A stretch of DNA of 51,428 nucleotides, from NCBI GenBank assembly GCA_945874145.1, contig CAMCFN010000028.1:1-51428 (forward strand), in the 5' to 3' direction. Below the pieces are notes generated by a model. It was not told where the DNA came from. It did not search any database and saw nothing but the letters and a program-made list of their open reading frames with translations. Made by a program: the position numbers and the translations under genes. The DNA comes from Akkermansia muciniphila. Lineage in GTDB: Bacteria > Verrucomicrobiota > Verrucomicrobiia > Limisphaerales > SXTU01. Positions 16,856 to 26,500 of this stretch are shown one piece after another (position 1 is the first letter of the stretch; each line of letters starts with the position of its first letter).

Positions 16856-18601
16856 ATGGAAAAAGAGCAAGTCGCCGCCGTGCTCACCGAGATTGGCACG
16901 CTCCTCGAACTCAAGGGCGAAAACCCCTTCAAAACCCGCGCCTACCACAACGCCGCCCGCACGCTCGAGGGTCTCGCCGAGCCGCTGGAGAAGGTCATTG
17001 CCGAAGGCCGCCTCGGCGAGATCAAGGGCTTCGGCGAGGCGCTCGTGGACAAGATCACCAAACTCGTCACCACCGGAAACCTTCCCTACTACGACGAGCT
17101 GAAAGCCTCCGTCGCGCCCGGCCTCGTCGAGATGCTCGGCATTCCTACGCTCGGGCCGAAGAAGGTGAAGAAGCTCCATGACGAACTCGGCGTGGACACC
17201 ATCGAAGCACTCGAAGCCGCGTGCAAAGCCGGCAAGGTCGCTGTGCTCGACGGCTTCGGCGAGAAGACGCAGACGAAGATTCTCGAAGGCATCGCGTTCA
17301 AGCGCCAGTTCGCCAGCAAGCACCACCTGCACAAGGCGCTCGCCGTCGCGCAACCCATCCTCGAAAGCCTCCGCCAGCATCCCGATGTCACGCGGTGCAG
17401 CACCGCCGGCAGCTTGCGGCGCTGGAAGGAAACCATCGGCGACATTGATTTCCTCGTCTCCTCGCGCGCCCCCGCTGAGGTCATCGAGTTCTTCGTCACG
17501 CAGCCCGGCGTGCTCAGTGTCAGCGCCAAGGGCGACACCAAGGCTAGCGTGATTGTCGAAGGCGGCATCCAGGCGGACCTGCGCGTCGTGAGCGACGCCG
17601 AGTATCCCTTCGCCCTCGCCTACTTCACCGGCAGCAAGGAGCACAACATCGTCATGCGCCAGCGGGCCATCGTGCGCGGATTGCGTCTCAACGAATACGG
17701 CCTCTTCCGCTCGACCGAGGAGACCCGCGACCCCGCGCTGCGCCTGCCGTGTTACACCGAGGAAGACATCTTCCGCGAACTCGACCTCTGCTACGTGGAG
17801 CCGGAGCTGCGCGAGGACCACGGCGAGTTCGCCGCCGCCGAGGCCGGCAAACTCCCGCGCCTCCTCGAATGGACCGACCTGCGCGGCTCGCTCCACAACC
17901 ACTCCACCTGGAGCGACGGCCACGACACGCTGGAGCAAATCGCCGAGCGCGCGGAGGAACTGGGCCTCAGCTACTGGGCCATCACCGACCATTCGCGCGC
18001 GAGCTTTCAGGCGAACGGCCTTTCCCCCGAGCGCCTCACGCAACAGCTCGCCGACATTGCGGCCGTGAACCAGAAGCTGGCGGACGACGGCACCGACTTC
18101 CGCCTGCTCACCGGCACCGAAGTGGACATCTTGAAGGAGCGCCTGGACTTCCCCGACGACCTACTTGCCCAACTCGACGTGGTCGTCGCCAGTCTGCACG
18201 TCGCGGGCAGCGACGAGGCGGACAACACCAAGCGCCTCCTCCGCGCGGCGGAGAACCCGCACGTCCACATGCTCGGCCACCTCACGGGCCGCCTGCTGCT
18301 GGAGCGCAACCCCTATCCCGTGAACCAGCAGGCCGTCATCGACGCGTGCGCCGCGACCGGCACGTGGATTGAGCTGAACGCCAGTCCGTGGCGCTTCGAC
18401 CTCGACTGGCGGCTCTGGCACTACGCGCGGAGCAAGGGCGTGAAGTGCGTCATCAACTGCGACGCCCACCGCCTCGACCACTTCGGCTACCTCCGCCTCG
18501 GCGCGGGCGTCGCGCGCAAAGGCTGGCTGACGAAGGGCGATGTGGTGAACACGCTGTCACTGGCGGAGCTGCGAAAGGCGCTGAAGGGGAAGCGGGCTTA
18601 A
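16856..18601 (+). CDS. polX: DNA polymerase/3'-5' exonuclease PolX
   Basis: 581 residues, typical for bacterial PolX. The N-terminal 8-kDa-like and helix-hairpin-helix region (residues 1-150, FKTRAYHNAARTLEGL, LGPKKVKKLHDELG) precedes the nucleotidyltransferase domain with GSLRRWKE and GDIDFLV (about residue 194-200), metal-binding Asp motifs, and QADLRVV. GSKEHNIVMRQRAI follows. The C-terminal PHP domain starts at RGSLHNHSTWSDGHDTLEQI (about residue 343) and ends CDAHRLDHFGYLRLG. The PHP domain supplies Mn-dependent 3'-5' exonuclease and AP-endonuclease-type activity; together they serve base excision repair. ATG 16856 is chosen by comparison with family N-termini. Confidence 0.95.
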   Translation: MEKEQVAAVLTEIGTLLELKGENPFKTRAYHNAARTLEGLAEPLEKVIAEGRLGEIKGFGEALVDKITKLVTTGNLPYYDELKASVAPGLVEMLGIPTLGPKKVKKLHDELGVDTIEALEAACKAGKVAVLDGFGEKTQTKILEGIAFKRQFASKHHLHKALAVAQPILESLRQHPDVTRCSTAGSLRRWKETIGDIDFLVSSRAPAEVIEFFVTQPGVLSVSAKGDTKASVIVEGGIQADLRVVSDAEYPFALAYFTGSKEHNIVMRQRAIVRGLRLNEYGLFRSTEETRDPALRLPCYTEEDIFRELDLCYVEPELREDHGEFAAAEAGKLPRLLEWTDLRGSLHNHSTWSDGHDTLEQIAERAEELGLSYWAITDHSRASFQANGLSPERLTQQLADIAAVNQKLADDGTDFRLLTGTEVDILKERLDFPDDLLAQLDVVVASLHVAGSDEADNTKRLLRAAENPHVHMLGHLTGRLLLERNPYPVNQQAVIDACAATGTWIELNASPWRFDLDWRLWHYARSKGVKCVINCDAHRLDHFGYLRLGAGVARKGWLTKGDVVNTLSLAELRKALKGKRA

Positions 18602-18677
18602 AGGTCGAGCTGAGCGGCGCGCACGCCAACGTCTGGACTTGGCGCTTCATCTTTCACGCGTCCGCTCCGGCGAGATG
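18602..18677. other. Spacer after polX
   Basis: Convergent gap between polX and the minus-strand 18678 ORF. No clear terminator. Confidence 0.4.
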
Positions 18678-19097
18678 TTATGCGTCAGCCCGTTGAAGGT
18701 TCCCTTTGTAGGAGCGATTCCATTCCCACGGGGGTTCAACTAGCCCACCACTTGCGAAGAGATACACTTTCGTCCATCGCTTTGAGTCAGACATGGACAG
18801 CCATCCTTCGTCATTTAGAGATGCTCGGGCATTCCATCTGATTTCTCCGTCCGAAGCGCGAACATGAAGCGCAATCGGCATGGAACCCTCAGGCAGAAGG
18901 TCCATCATGCCAACTGCGTCGAGCGATGAATTGGATTCACCAGTGATCTTGAAAAACGTCCAGCCATCCACCGCTACATCGGAATCGCCCAAACCCCAAA
19001 GCATGAAGTAGAGAGCATGCTCCAGCTGATCGTCCGCCTCGGTCACGCCCGGCGGAGGCGGAAACCAATCGATGAGCTGCTGACGTATGGATTTCAT
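18678..19097 (-). CDS. Orphan protein of unknown function (139 aa)
   Basis: 139 residues starting MKSIRQQLIDWFPPPPGV. Features are DQLEHALYFMLWGLGDSDVAVDGW and PIALHVRASDGEIRW, then WTKVYLFASGG. No transmembrane helix or signal peptide. The composition is noticeably less GC-rich than its neighbours and codon use looks different, suggesting acquisition by transfer. I do not recognise the family; it vaguely recalls immunity- or SMI1-like small proteins, but I see no diagnostic motif. About 250 nt upstream without a gene contain a small hairpin. Confidence 0.6.
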   Translation of the reverse strand: MKSIRQQLIDWFPPPPGVTEADDQLEHALYFMLWGLGDSDVAVDGWTFFKITGESNSSLDAVGMMDLLPEGSMPIALHVRASDGEIRWNARASLNDEGWLSMSDSKRWTKVYLFASGGLVEPPWEWNRSYKGNLQRADA

Positions 19098-19224
19098 GAC
19101 GACCTGTGACTGACGCCTGGCATACTACTAAACTGCAAACCTTGCGGCGATATTGTGCGTTGCGGTTTGATTGGCAGCGCTGAACCAAGCCGAGCAGCCG
19201 TCTCGCGTCCCCCGTCGTCGCTTT

Positions 19225-19252
19225 GGAGTGCGGTGCCTCGTCACCGCATTCC
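19225..19252. repeat. Short inverted repeat in non-coding stretch
   Basis: GGAGTGCGGTG (19225-19235) pairs with CACCGCATTCC (19242-19252) with one mismatch. The outer GGAGTGCGG matches the ends of the elements at 5065 and 34268, so this may be a degraded member. It lies in the 19098-19350 gene-free stretch. Confidence 0.45.
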
Positions 19253-19350
19253 GCAGGCGACTCGTCGCCGTCGAGGTCGAACGCGTTCACGGAAGCACGG
19301 AGCCAGGTTGGTGGAACGCACCCCGGTGGAACGGCGCGGGCGGGCGGCGG

Positions 19351-20304
19351 TCACTCCGCAACCAAGTGATTGCGCAGCACGCCGATGCCGGCGATGGCGG
19401 CCTCCATTTGGTCGCCCGGTTTCAGGTAGGTGCCGGTCGTGTTGCCCACGCCCGAGGGCGTGCCGGTGGAAATGATGTCGCCCGGTTCCAGCGTCACGAT
19501 GGCCGAGACGAACTCGATGATGGCCGCCACCGGGAAAATCATCTGCGCGGTGCTGGCGTTCTGCCAGGTCTGGCCGTTGACCTTGAGGGAGAGCGCCAGT
19601 TGCTGCGGGTCCGGCAGCGCGTGGGCCGAGGTCACACATGGGCCGACCGGGCAGAAGGTGTCGTGCCACTTGCCATGCTGCCAGTCGAAGAACGTGTCCT
19701 TCTCTCGCTTCTCGCGGCTTGGGTTGGGGCGAAACTTCCGGTCGGAGATGTCGTTCACCACGGTGTAGCCGGCGACATATTGCAGTGCCTCGGCCTCCTT
19801 CACAGCTTTGCACCGCCGCGCGATGACCACGCCCAGCTCGCACTCCCAGTCCACGTGGTTGGGCGATACCTTCGGGATGACGATGGGTGCGCCCGGGTGG
19901 TTGAGCGTCGTGGTCGGCGGCTTTTGGAAGAGGTAGGGAAACGTCTTCGCGCGCTCCGTGGCCTGGCCGCCGCCTTCCTTGATGTGTTCGTTGTAATTGC
20001 CAGCGAGGAGGATGATTTTCGGCGGACGGGGAATGGGGGTGAGCAACTGGACTTTCTCCACAGCGAGGGCTGTGCGCTCTGCGGCCGATCGGTTGTCCGC
20101 CAGCCAATTGCCAAGCGTGAGTGCGGCGGCGCAATGACTGCCGCCGGGAAGCAGCGTGAGCAGGTCGTCGCCGGCAGGCAGTGCCATTCCCATGCGGGTA
20201 TGCTCGCGGTAACAACTCGCGGCGGCCGCCAGCGGAATGACGGTGGTGTCAAAAAAGAAGCCTGCGAAAGGGTCGCAGCCCTGAGTGAAGCGGCAGAGTC
20301 TCAT
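19351..20304 (-). CDS. Fumarylacetoacetate hydrolase (FAH) family protein
   Basis: 317 residues from ATG 20304 (MRLCRFTQGCDPFAGFF). The catalytic C-terminal domain starts at about residue 95 (KIILLAGNYNEHIKE). Metal ligands are seen as DWECELGVVI (Glu154, Glu156) and VVNDISDRKF (Asp). The FAH signature GDIISTGTPSGVG and the terminal PGDQMEAAIAGIG are intact. Members hydrolyse or decarboxylate diketo acids (fumarylpyruvate, 2-keto-3-deoxy sugar acids, ureidoglycolate lyase). A second conserved acid is also in place, so it is likely active with Mg. Substrate unknown. Divergent from 20415. Confidence 0.9.
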   Translation of the reverse strand: MRLCRFTQGCDPFAGFFFDTTVIPLAAAASCYREHTRMGMALPAGDDLLTLLPGGSHCAAALTLGNWLADNRSAAERTALAVEKVQLLTPIPRPPKIILLAGNYNEHIKEGGGQATERAKTFPYLFQKPPTTTLNHPGAPIVIPKVSPNHVDWECELGVVIARRCKAVKEAEALQYVAGYTVVNDISDRKFRPNPSREKREKDTFFDWQHGKWHDTFCPVGPCVTSAHALPDPQQLALSLKVNGQTWQNASTAQMIFPVAAIIEFVSAIVTLEPGDIISTGTPSGVGNTTGTYLKPGDQMEAAIAGIGVLRNHLVAE

Positions 20305-20414
20305 GTGTCTGCCTACGATGAATGGCGGTTGCCCATGGGTCAATCATGCGGTCGCGGCCGCCGCGCGGCCGAGGCTGTTCAACCCTCCGCGTTCGTGCTT
20401 CACTCCGGCGTTTA

Positions 20415-21812
20415 ATGCGCAAGCTGGTTCATCTGATACCGAAGCCCGTGCTCTTTGGCCTGCTGGGCGCGCTGGGCTGCGTGTTGGGCTGGGCCGCCGG
20501 CGAGCCGCTGCTCAAGGTGATCAAACCATCCATACCCAGGGCGGGCGAGGAGGCCAAGGGCCAGCCCGCCGCGCCGGTGCTGGTCTTCAGCAACGAGCTC
20601 CAGAAGCGCCTGCAACGCGAGGAGGCCAAGACGGGGGACGTGCAAATCTCACTCATGTGGGACAACTCGAACGACCTCGACCTGCACTGCGTGGACCCGA
20701 GCGGTGAACGGATTTTCTACGGTCACAAGCGCTCGCTGACGGCCGGTGAGCTGGACGTGGACATGAACGCCCGGCCGCCCTACTCCAGCCAGCCGGTGGA
20801 GAACATTTACTGGCCTACCAATGGCGCGCCCGAGGGTCGCTTCCAGGTTTTCGTCCATCACTACTCGCTCCACTCGCCGGTGGATGAAACGCCCTACACC
20901 ATCGCGATCAAGCAGGGCGGCAAGGTGCAGGAAATTCGGGGCCGCATCCGGCACGGGCAGACCAATGTGGTGCAAGCCTTCGAGGTGAAGAAAGAGTCGC
21001 CGCCCGACTTGGCGAAACTGAGCCAGCGCCTGCCCCCCTCGATCAAAACCACTCTGATCATCGGCCTTTGGACTGCTTTGTTGGCGGTGGGCATGTCGGC
21101 GCTGATCGTCGCCGGGCAGAACCTCCTGCTGCGCCGCGCGCTGTTCAGCCTGAAGGAAGCCACCCTGGTGCTGGGCGGCGGGCTGCTTGCCGGGCTGATC
21201 TCCGGAGCCGTCAGCCAGCACCTCTTTGCCTTGGGCGCAAACAGCCTCGCCTCGCAACTGGCCGAGGCAGAAGCCGAACGCGTCCTGCCTTTGATCATCA
21301 AGGCCGGCCAGATCGTGGGCTGGTCGTTGCTCGGCGCGCTGCTGGGCTTCGGCATGGCGTTTTTCATCCCCAACCTGCCCAAGTTCCGTGCCGGGTTCGC
21401 GGGTCTGCTGGGCGGCAGCCTGGGCGCGGTGGCGTTTCTTTTCGCGCTGGCGAAGTCCGGTGAAGTTTCTGGCCGACTGGTGGGCGCGGCCATTCTGGGC
21501 CTGACCATCGGGCTGGTCGTCGCGCTAGTGGAGAAGCTCGCCCGGGAAGCCGCCTTGATCGTCCACTGGCACGAGAACGAGCGCACGGTGATCAACCTCG
21601 GGGCGGAGCCAGTCATTCTCGGCAGTTCGCCCGAGGCCCACCTCTACCTCCCCAAGCACAAGGGCTTCCCGCCGATCACCGCCATCGTGACCTTCCGCGA
21701 AGGCCGCGTGCAGATGGAAAACAAGCTTTCCAATTCCACGCATACCTTGGCCGGTGGCAACAAACTGCAGATCGGCGACCTGTGGATTGAGATTCAGACC
21801 GACGCGAAGTAG
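20415..21812 (+). CDS. Polytopic membrane protein with DUF2135-like N-terminal domain and FHA-like C-terminus
   Basis: 465 residues. An N-terminal helix (residues about 9-27) is followed by a beta-sandwich-looking module, VQISLMWDNSNDLDLHCVD, GERIFYGHK and ENIYWPTNGAPEGRFQVFVHHYS. This closely recalls the YfaP/DUF2135 pattern (DVQISLxWxxxNDLDLHxxDP), associated with vWA/secreted proteins. Five or six transmembrane segments span residues about 215-385. The last 75 residues (RTVINLGAEPVILGSSPEAH, LSNSTHTLAGGNKLQIGDLW) resemble an FHA-like phosphothreonine-binding fold, with GSSPEAH at the binding-loop position. I do not know a named protein with this order. Inference: a membrane signalling or assembly protein. 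Confidence 0.65.
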   Translation: MRKLVHLIPKPVLFGLLGALGCVLGWAAGEPLLKVIKPSIPRAGEEAKGQPAAPVLVFSNELQKRLQREEAKTGDVQISLMWDNSNDLDLHCVDPSGERIFYGHKRSLTAGELDVDMNARPPYSSQPVENIYWPTNGAPEGRFQVFVHHYSLHSPVDETPYTIAIKQGGKVQEIRGRIRHGQTNVVQAFEVKKESPPDLAKLSQRLPPSIKTTLIIGLWTALLAVGMSALIVAGQNLLLRRALFSLKEATLVLGGGLLAGLISGAVSQHLFALGANSLASQLAEAEAERVLPLIIKAGQIVGWSLLGALLGFGMAFFIPNLPKFRAGFAGLLGGSLGAVAFLFALAKSGEVSGRLVGAAILGLTIGLVVALVEKLAREAALIVHWHENERTVINLGAEPVILGSSPEAHLYLPKHKGFPPITAIVTFREGRVQMENKLSNSTHTLAGGNKLQIGDLWIEIQTDAK

Positions 21813-21832
21813 CTCACCCGGAGGCGGCCAAC

Positions 21833-23056
21833 TCACGGCTCAAACCGCACGAACAGGCACTTCAGATAGTTCGCCTCGGGAAACGTCGCCGGATGGTCCG
21901 GCGCATGTCCCGTGCGCTCCAGTTCCAGAAAGCGCCGCCCCGATGCTTCGAGCGCTTCCTGCACGGCACCGAAAAACTCGCCCGTCGTCACATGCGCCGA
22001 GCACGAGGCCGCCACCAAAATGCCGCCCCGGCGCAGTCGCGGAATCCCCAGCGTCGCGAGGCGGTGATAGGCCTGCACTGCTCCTTCGCGCTCTGTTTCG
22101 CGCTTGGCCAGTGAGGGCGGGTCGAGGACGACGAGATCAAAATCCGCATCCGGCTTCGCACCCAGCCAGTCAAAGGTGTCCGCCTGCACGCACTCATGCC
22201 GGCACGCCACGATGCGCGGGGCCGCCGCGTTGAGTGCAAAGTTCCGGCACGCGGAATCCAGCGCATGTGGGCTGATGTCCAAATCCGTCGTGCTGCGCGC
22301 CCCGCCCCGCGCTGCGTAAAGCGAGAAGCCGCCGGAAAAGCTGAAAGCGTTTAACACATCGCGCCCGGCTGACAGCTTCTCCACCCGCCGGCGGTTCTCG
22401 CGTTGGTCGAGGAAGAAACCGGTCTTCTGTCCGCGCACCACCTCGGCCTCGAAGCGAATGCCCGTCTCTTGAAAAACTACCGGCCCATTCGGCGCGGTGC
22501 CCACGAGCATCTGCCCTTCGCGCAACTGAAACTTCGCTTCGGCTTCCGGCTGGATGTTGCGGCTCAACCGCAGCACCAACCGCTCGGGTTGCACCGCCTC
22601 CTTGAGCCACCTCACCACGTCGTTCAGCCGTGGCAACCAGACGGCGCTGTAGAGCTTGAGCACATAGGCCGTGTCATACCGGTCGAGCACCAGTCCCGGC
22701 CAGCCGTCGTTCTCGCCGCTCAGACAGCGATAGCCGGTGGTGGCCGCGTCGAACAAGCCCGCGCGGCGCTCCAGCGCGCTGGCCAGCCGCGCCCGCCACC
22801 AAACGTCGTCCGCCGTTGCTGGCTTGCCGTGATGCAAAACTCGCAGGCGGATGGGGGAAAGTGGATCGAATAGCCCCAAGGCGAGGAAGCGATCACGTCG
22901 GTCAAACACCACCGCCAGCTCGCCCGCCGTCCCGGCGCGGTTCTGCTCGCGAATGCTGTTGTCATATACCCACGGATGACCGCTGCGGATCGCGGATTCA
23001 GCCGCCGCAGTGACGCGCAGGCGCAGTCGGGGTGGATTGGAGCTAGGTTCGGCCAC
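21833..23056 (-). CDS. rlmI: 23S rRNA (cytosine-C5)-methyltransferase RlmI-like
   Basis: 407 residues. N-terminal PUA-like domain ([24 protein letters not shown]) and central EEHAD-like region with the [10 protein letters not shown] motif, then the SAM-binding [27 protein letters not shown], and the catalytic [12 protein letters not shown]; a later [11 protein letters not shown] matches the CSCSxHV motif carrying the second Cys. This is the RlmI family that makes m5C1962 in 23S rRNA. It lies tail-to-tail with the 20415 gene. Confidence 0.9.
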   Translation of the reverse strand: MAEPSSNPPRLRLRVTAAAESAIRSGHPWVYDNSIREQNRAGTAGELAVVFDRRDRFLALGLFDPLSPIRLRVLHHGKPATADDVWWRARLASALERRAGLFDAATTGYRCLSGENDGWPGLVLDRYDTAYVLKLYSAVWLPRLNDVVRWLKEAVQPERLVLRLSRNIQPEAEAKFQLREGQMLVGTAPNGPVVFQETGIRFEAEVVRGQKTGFFLDQRENRRRVEKLSAGRDVLNAFSFSGGFSLYAARGGARSTTDLDISPHALDSACRNFALNAAAPRIVACRHECVQADTFDWLGAKPDADFDLVVLDPPSLAKRETEREGAVQAYHRLATLGIPRLRRGGILVAASCSAHVTTGEFFGAVQEALEASGRRFLELERTGHAPDHPATFPEANYLKCLFVRFEP

Positions 23057-23173
23057 GACCGCAGACTAGGCCGGGAGCGGTGAAGAAGTCCACGCCAGCC
23101 AAGTTCTGGCAGATATCTAGCATGGCCCTGCCAGAAAGCACGGAGCTGAAACCACGGTGTGGAAAAAAAGGAA

Positions 23174-23191
23174 GGGGGCCTCCAGGCCCCC
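23174..23191 (-). terminator. Hairpin with T-rich tail on the minus strand
   Basis: GGGGGCC TCCA GGCCCCC forms a perfect 7-bp stem. On the minus strand it is followed by TTCCTTTTTTTCC (complement of the A-rich stretch before it), the layout of an intrinsic terminator. No minus-strand gene lies directly upstream, so it may protect rlmI from read-through or end an unseen RNA. Confidence 0.5.
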
Positions 23192-23210
23192 TGTCCGGCC
23201 TCGCAGGAAA

Positions 23211-23230
23211 CCAGTTAGCAAGCTAACTGG
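23211..23230. repeat. Perfect 9-bp inverted repeat
   Basis: CCAGTTAGC (23211-23219) and GCTAACTGG (23222-23230) separated by AA. A near-perfect dyad of operator-like size upstream of the DUF4175-like gene. Function unknown. Confidence 0.45.
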
Positions 23231-23557
23231 CGGAAGCCATTAGAGTCCGCAGACTCACGCCAGTTCGCCGCGCTGTCAACCGTGGCCTCAAAACAGCAGC
23301 CTCAACGGGGAGACAGATTGCAGGACTGGTTTCCAGTCACCACCTGCTTGTTTCGCTATGGTTGCGCTAATATTCCCGAAAGCTCTTTGGCCTTGGAACC
23401 CCCGTTGATTAGTCAACCTTTGGGTTCGGTCATCTTCGGAAAAAACTCCGGCCGTAAGCCCGCCCGCCTGCATTTCACCACGGTGGCCGCCTGAAGAAAG
23501 GCCTTTTCCGGGCCGTCTGCCATTGCTCGATCCAACTGCATTAGCAGACCAGCGCTC

Positions 23558-26500
23558 GTGACCAGCCCCATACCCCACCAGCCTGCCCCAGATTTGCTGC
23601 GCGAGCTCCAGCAACTCGTGCAGCGCAACACCCGGCGGTGGAAGCTCCTGATTGCGCTGGAGATGCTCGCCGTGCTCGTCGCGGCACCGTTGGGGTATCT
23701 CTGGGTGGTTTTCTCGCTCGATATCCTCGTGCATCTGCCGCGCTGGGGGCGGGTGGCGACGAGCGCGTTGTTCTTTGCCGTGCTGGTGGTGCTCGGGCGA
23801 TGGCTGTGGCGGCGTTGGTGTGAAGTCCGGCTGACCGAGGACCAGGTCGCGCTGGCCATTGAGCAACAGTCGCCGGGCACCAGCAACCGGCTGATCAACA
23901 GCCTGCAAATCTCCCGCGAGACCGGCAGCAGCGGCAGTGATTACGGCACGGCGGTGCTGCGGGAGAACTATGCATCGCTCAAGGCGCTCCATCTCCAGCA
24001 GGCCGCGAAGCTGCGCCCGGCCTTGATTCGGCTCTCCGTGGCGGGACTGATGATTGCCATCGGCGTCGGGTTCTACGTCTTCAAGCAGCAGCATTTCACG
24101 AATGCCGCCTCGCGAATCTTCCAGCCGTTCGCACAAATCGCCCCGCTCTATCGCACGCTGCTCACGGTCGAAACCGGTGACGTGCAGGCCACGCCTGGCA
24201 GCACGGTGCGCGTGCGGGTGCGCATCGTCGGCGAACGCCCTAACCGGCTCGCGGTGCGGCAGGTCATCGGCGAGACCAGCACGGTGATGCAAGTCCCCGT
24301 GCCGCCCGGCGCGCTGACGGTGGATTACACCTTCCCGAATCTCCAGCGCTCGCTCACCTACACCGTGACCGGCGGCGACTTCACCACGCCCGTCCACACC
24401 ATCGAAGTGCCGCTGCCACCGCAGGTGAACCTCGTGCGCGCCACGCTCCAACTGCCGGAATACACGCGCCTTGCGCCGCAGAAAATTGAGACCAGCGGCG
24501 GCGACCTCGAGGCGCTCCATGGCACGCGCGCCGCGCTGACCTTCGTGCTCGACCAGCCGGCGGACCAGGCCGTGCTCCTGTTGGAGGGCGGCGTGGCGAA
24601 GGGCGCGACGAACACCGCCGCGCCGCGTCAGCTTGAGTTGCGCCGCCTGAGCCCCACGGAGTTCAGCGGTGAGCTCACCTTCGCCGATGTCGCCGCCTAC
24701 CAAGTCCGCGTGCAGCGCGGGAAGCAGGCCCCCGGCCCGAGTCTGCGCTACGGCCTGCGCGTGTTGCCGGACCAACCGCCGCAGCTCGCCCTCAGCGGCC
24801 TCGACAAGCAGACCGAGGTGCAACTCGGCTCCGTTCTGCCGCTGAAGCTCACCGCGAGCGATGACTACGGCCTGAGCGAAGTCGGCTTGTTCGCCCGCCG
24901 GGTCGCCACTGCCGCCGCGCCGACCAAGGGCGCGACGAACGCGCCGGCCGGCGAGGCGATCTGGCAGCCGGTGGCGCAATGGCCGCAAGCCGCCTTGCCG
25001 CGCGAGTTCAAGCTCGACCACGCGCTGGCTATCGCGGCCCTCGGCATGGTGGAGGGCGAGAAGGTGGAAATCGCCTTGCGCGCGCGTGATGCTGATCCCG
25101 CCAAGGCGGGGGCCTGGACCACGAGCGAAAGCAGCACGTTGCTCATCGGTGGCGAGGGCACGGTCTTCCAAGTTCTCTACGAGCAAATCCTGCAATCCGA
25201 GGCGGACCTCAAGCAGCTCATCACGCGGCAGCAGCAGGGCGTCGCGCTCGCCGCAGGCTGGATGCAGAAGTTCGACCCCGCGTCCGGTCTGCGCTGGGAC
25301 GACACGAAGAATCTCGACGCGCTGGCCGCCGCGATGCGCGAGGGCGCGAAGGCGCAGGAACAGTTGCGGCAGACGGCGGGCGCGACGGCGCGCAACTTCG
25401 TCTCCGCCGTCGGCACGCTGCGCTTCTCGCTCGGGATGCTGGCGGACACGGAGATGATCCGCCTGACGCGCGTGCTGGAGAGCGTGGCGACGCAGGACAC
25501 GCCTTCCGCCAAGCGCGCCGCGCTGGCCGAAGCGCGGTTCACAGCGGAGCGGACCATCGCCAGCCTCAACGAGATGCTCGGGCAATACGTGGCGTTCCGG
25601 CAGAACTGGGAGCTCTCGAATATGACGCCCTTCCTGAAGATGCTCGCCGACCGCGAGCTGGCGTTCCGCGACGAGTCGCTCGCGCAGGCCAGCAAGCCCA
25701 CCGCCCCACTCGTCGCGAAGTCCGCCGCCGCGCGCCAGGCGAAGGTGCTGATGCTGGCCGGCCTCGCGCAGACGGCGCTTGCGGGCGTGGGCGAACGCGT
25801 GACACCCGTGGATGCGCCGCTCGGGCAGGCGTTCACCACGGCGGCGGTCGCGTTGGATTCCAGCGGTGCCAAGACGGCGATGAAGCAGGCCGGAACTGAA
25901 CTGACCGCCGGACGCTGGTCCATGGCTGCGACGGCACAAACGAAAGCCGCGGCGGCGCTCGCGGACATTCACGCGAAGCTCAAGCAGGCCGGAGCCGAGG
26001 CGATGGCGCGCGCGATGAAAGAGGTTGAACTCAAGGCGTCGCAGTTGGCCGCGCAGCAGGCGCTCGAGAAGATGCTGCCCGGCTCGGGCGACAAGCTCGT
26101 GAATTTCCGTCAGGACCTCGCGAACCTCAGCGATGTGGTGCAGATGCGCGAGACCGTCGCCACCGGCAAACCCGGCGACAAGGACCAGGAGCGCGGGACA
26201 CAACCCGCCATTCCGCCGGACTTGGGCAGCAAACTTAAGACTCAGGAGAGCGCTGTGCGGCCGGACTTGAGCACGATGTTTCTCGGCACGCGCGCGGAGA
26301 AGACCGCGAAGATTCCTGGCCTCGAAGGGTTGACGCCGAACCAGATCACCGCGCCGCTGGTGCCGGACAAGCTCGAAGACCTCGTGGGCAAGCTGCTCGA
26401 GGAGGCGGACGAGATGGAGGAGAAGTTCGACACGTTGGCCTTGAACTCCGGTCTCGTCGCCGTGGACCCCGGCGAGGTGAGCAAGATGGGCGGGCGCTTG

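Larger units (their letters stand above)
23057..23557. other. Intergenic region with hairpins, no gene
   Basis: 500-nt divergent gap between rlmI and the DUF4175-like gene. It holds two hairpins (23174-23191 and 23211-23230) and a poly-A run (23164-23169). No ORF with recognisable coding character was found. Promoter regions for both flanking genes should be here. Confidence 0.5.

Noticed and set aside
16766..18043. 425-residue open frame on the minus strand
   Set aside because: Opposite polX, whose plus-strand translation is unmistakable.
19171..20415. 414-residue open frame on the plus strand
   Set aside because: Opposite the FAH-family gene; the minus strand carries the FAH signature.
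23288..26203. 971-residue open frame on the minus strand
   Set aside because: Lies fully opposite the DUF4175-like gene and its upstream region. Its Arg/His/Leu-rich composition is the mirror of high-GC third-position codons on the plus strand, and no domain is seen.
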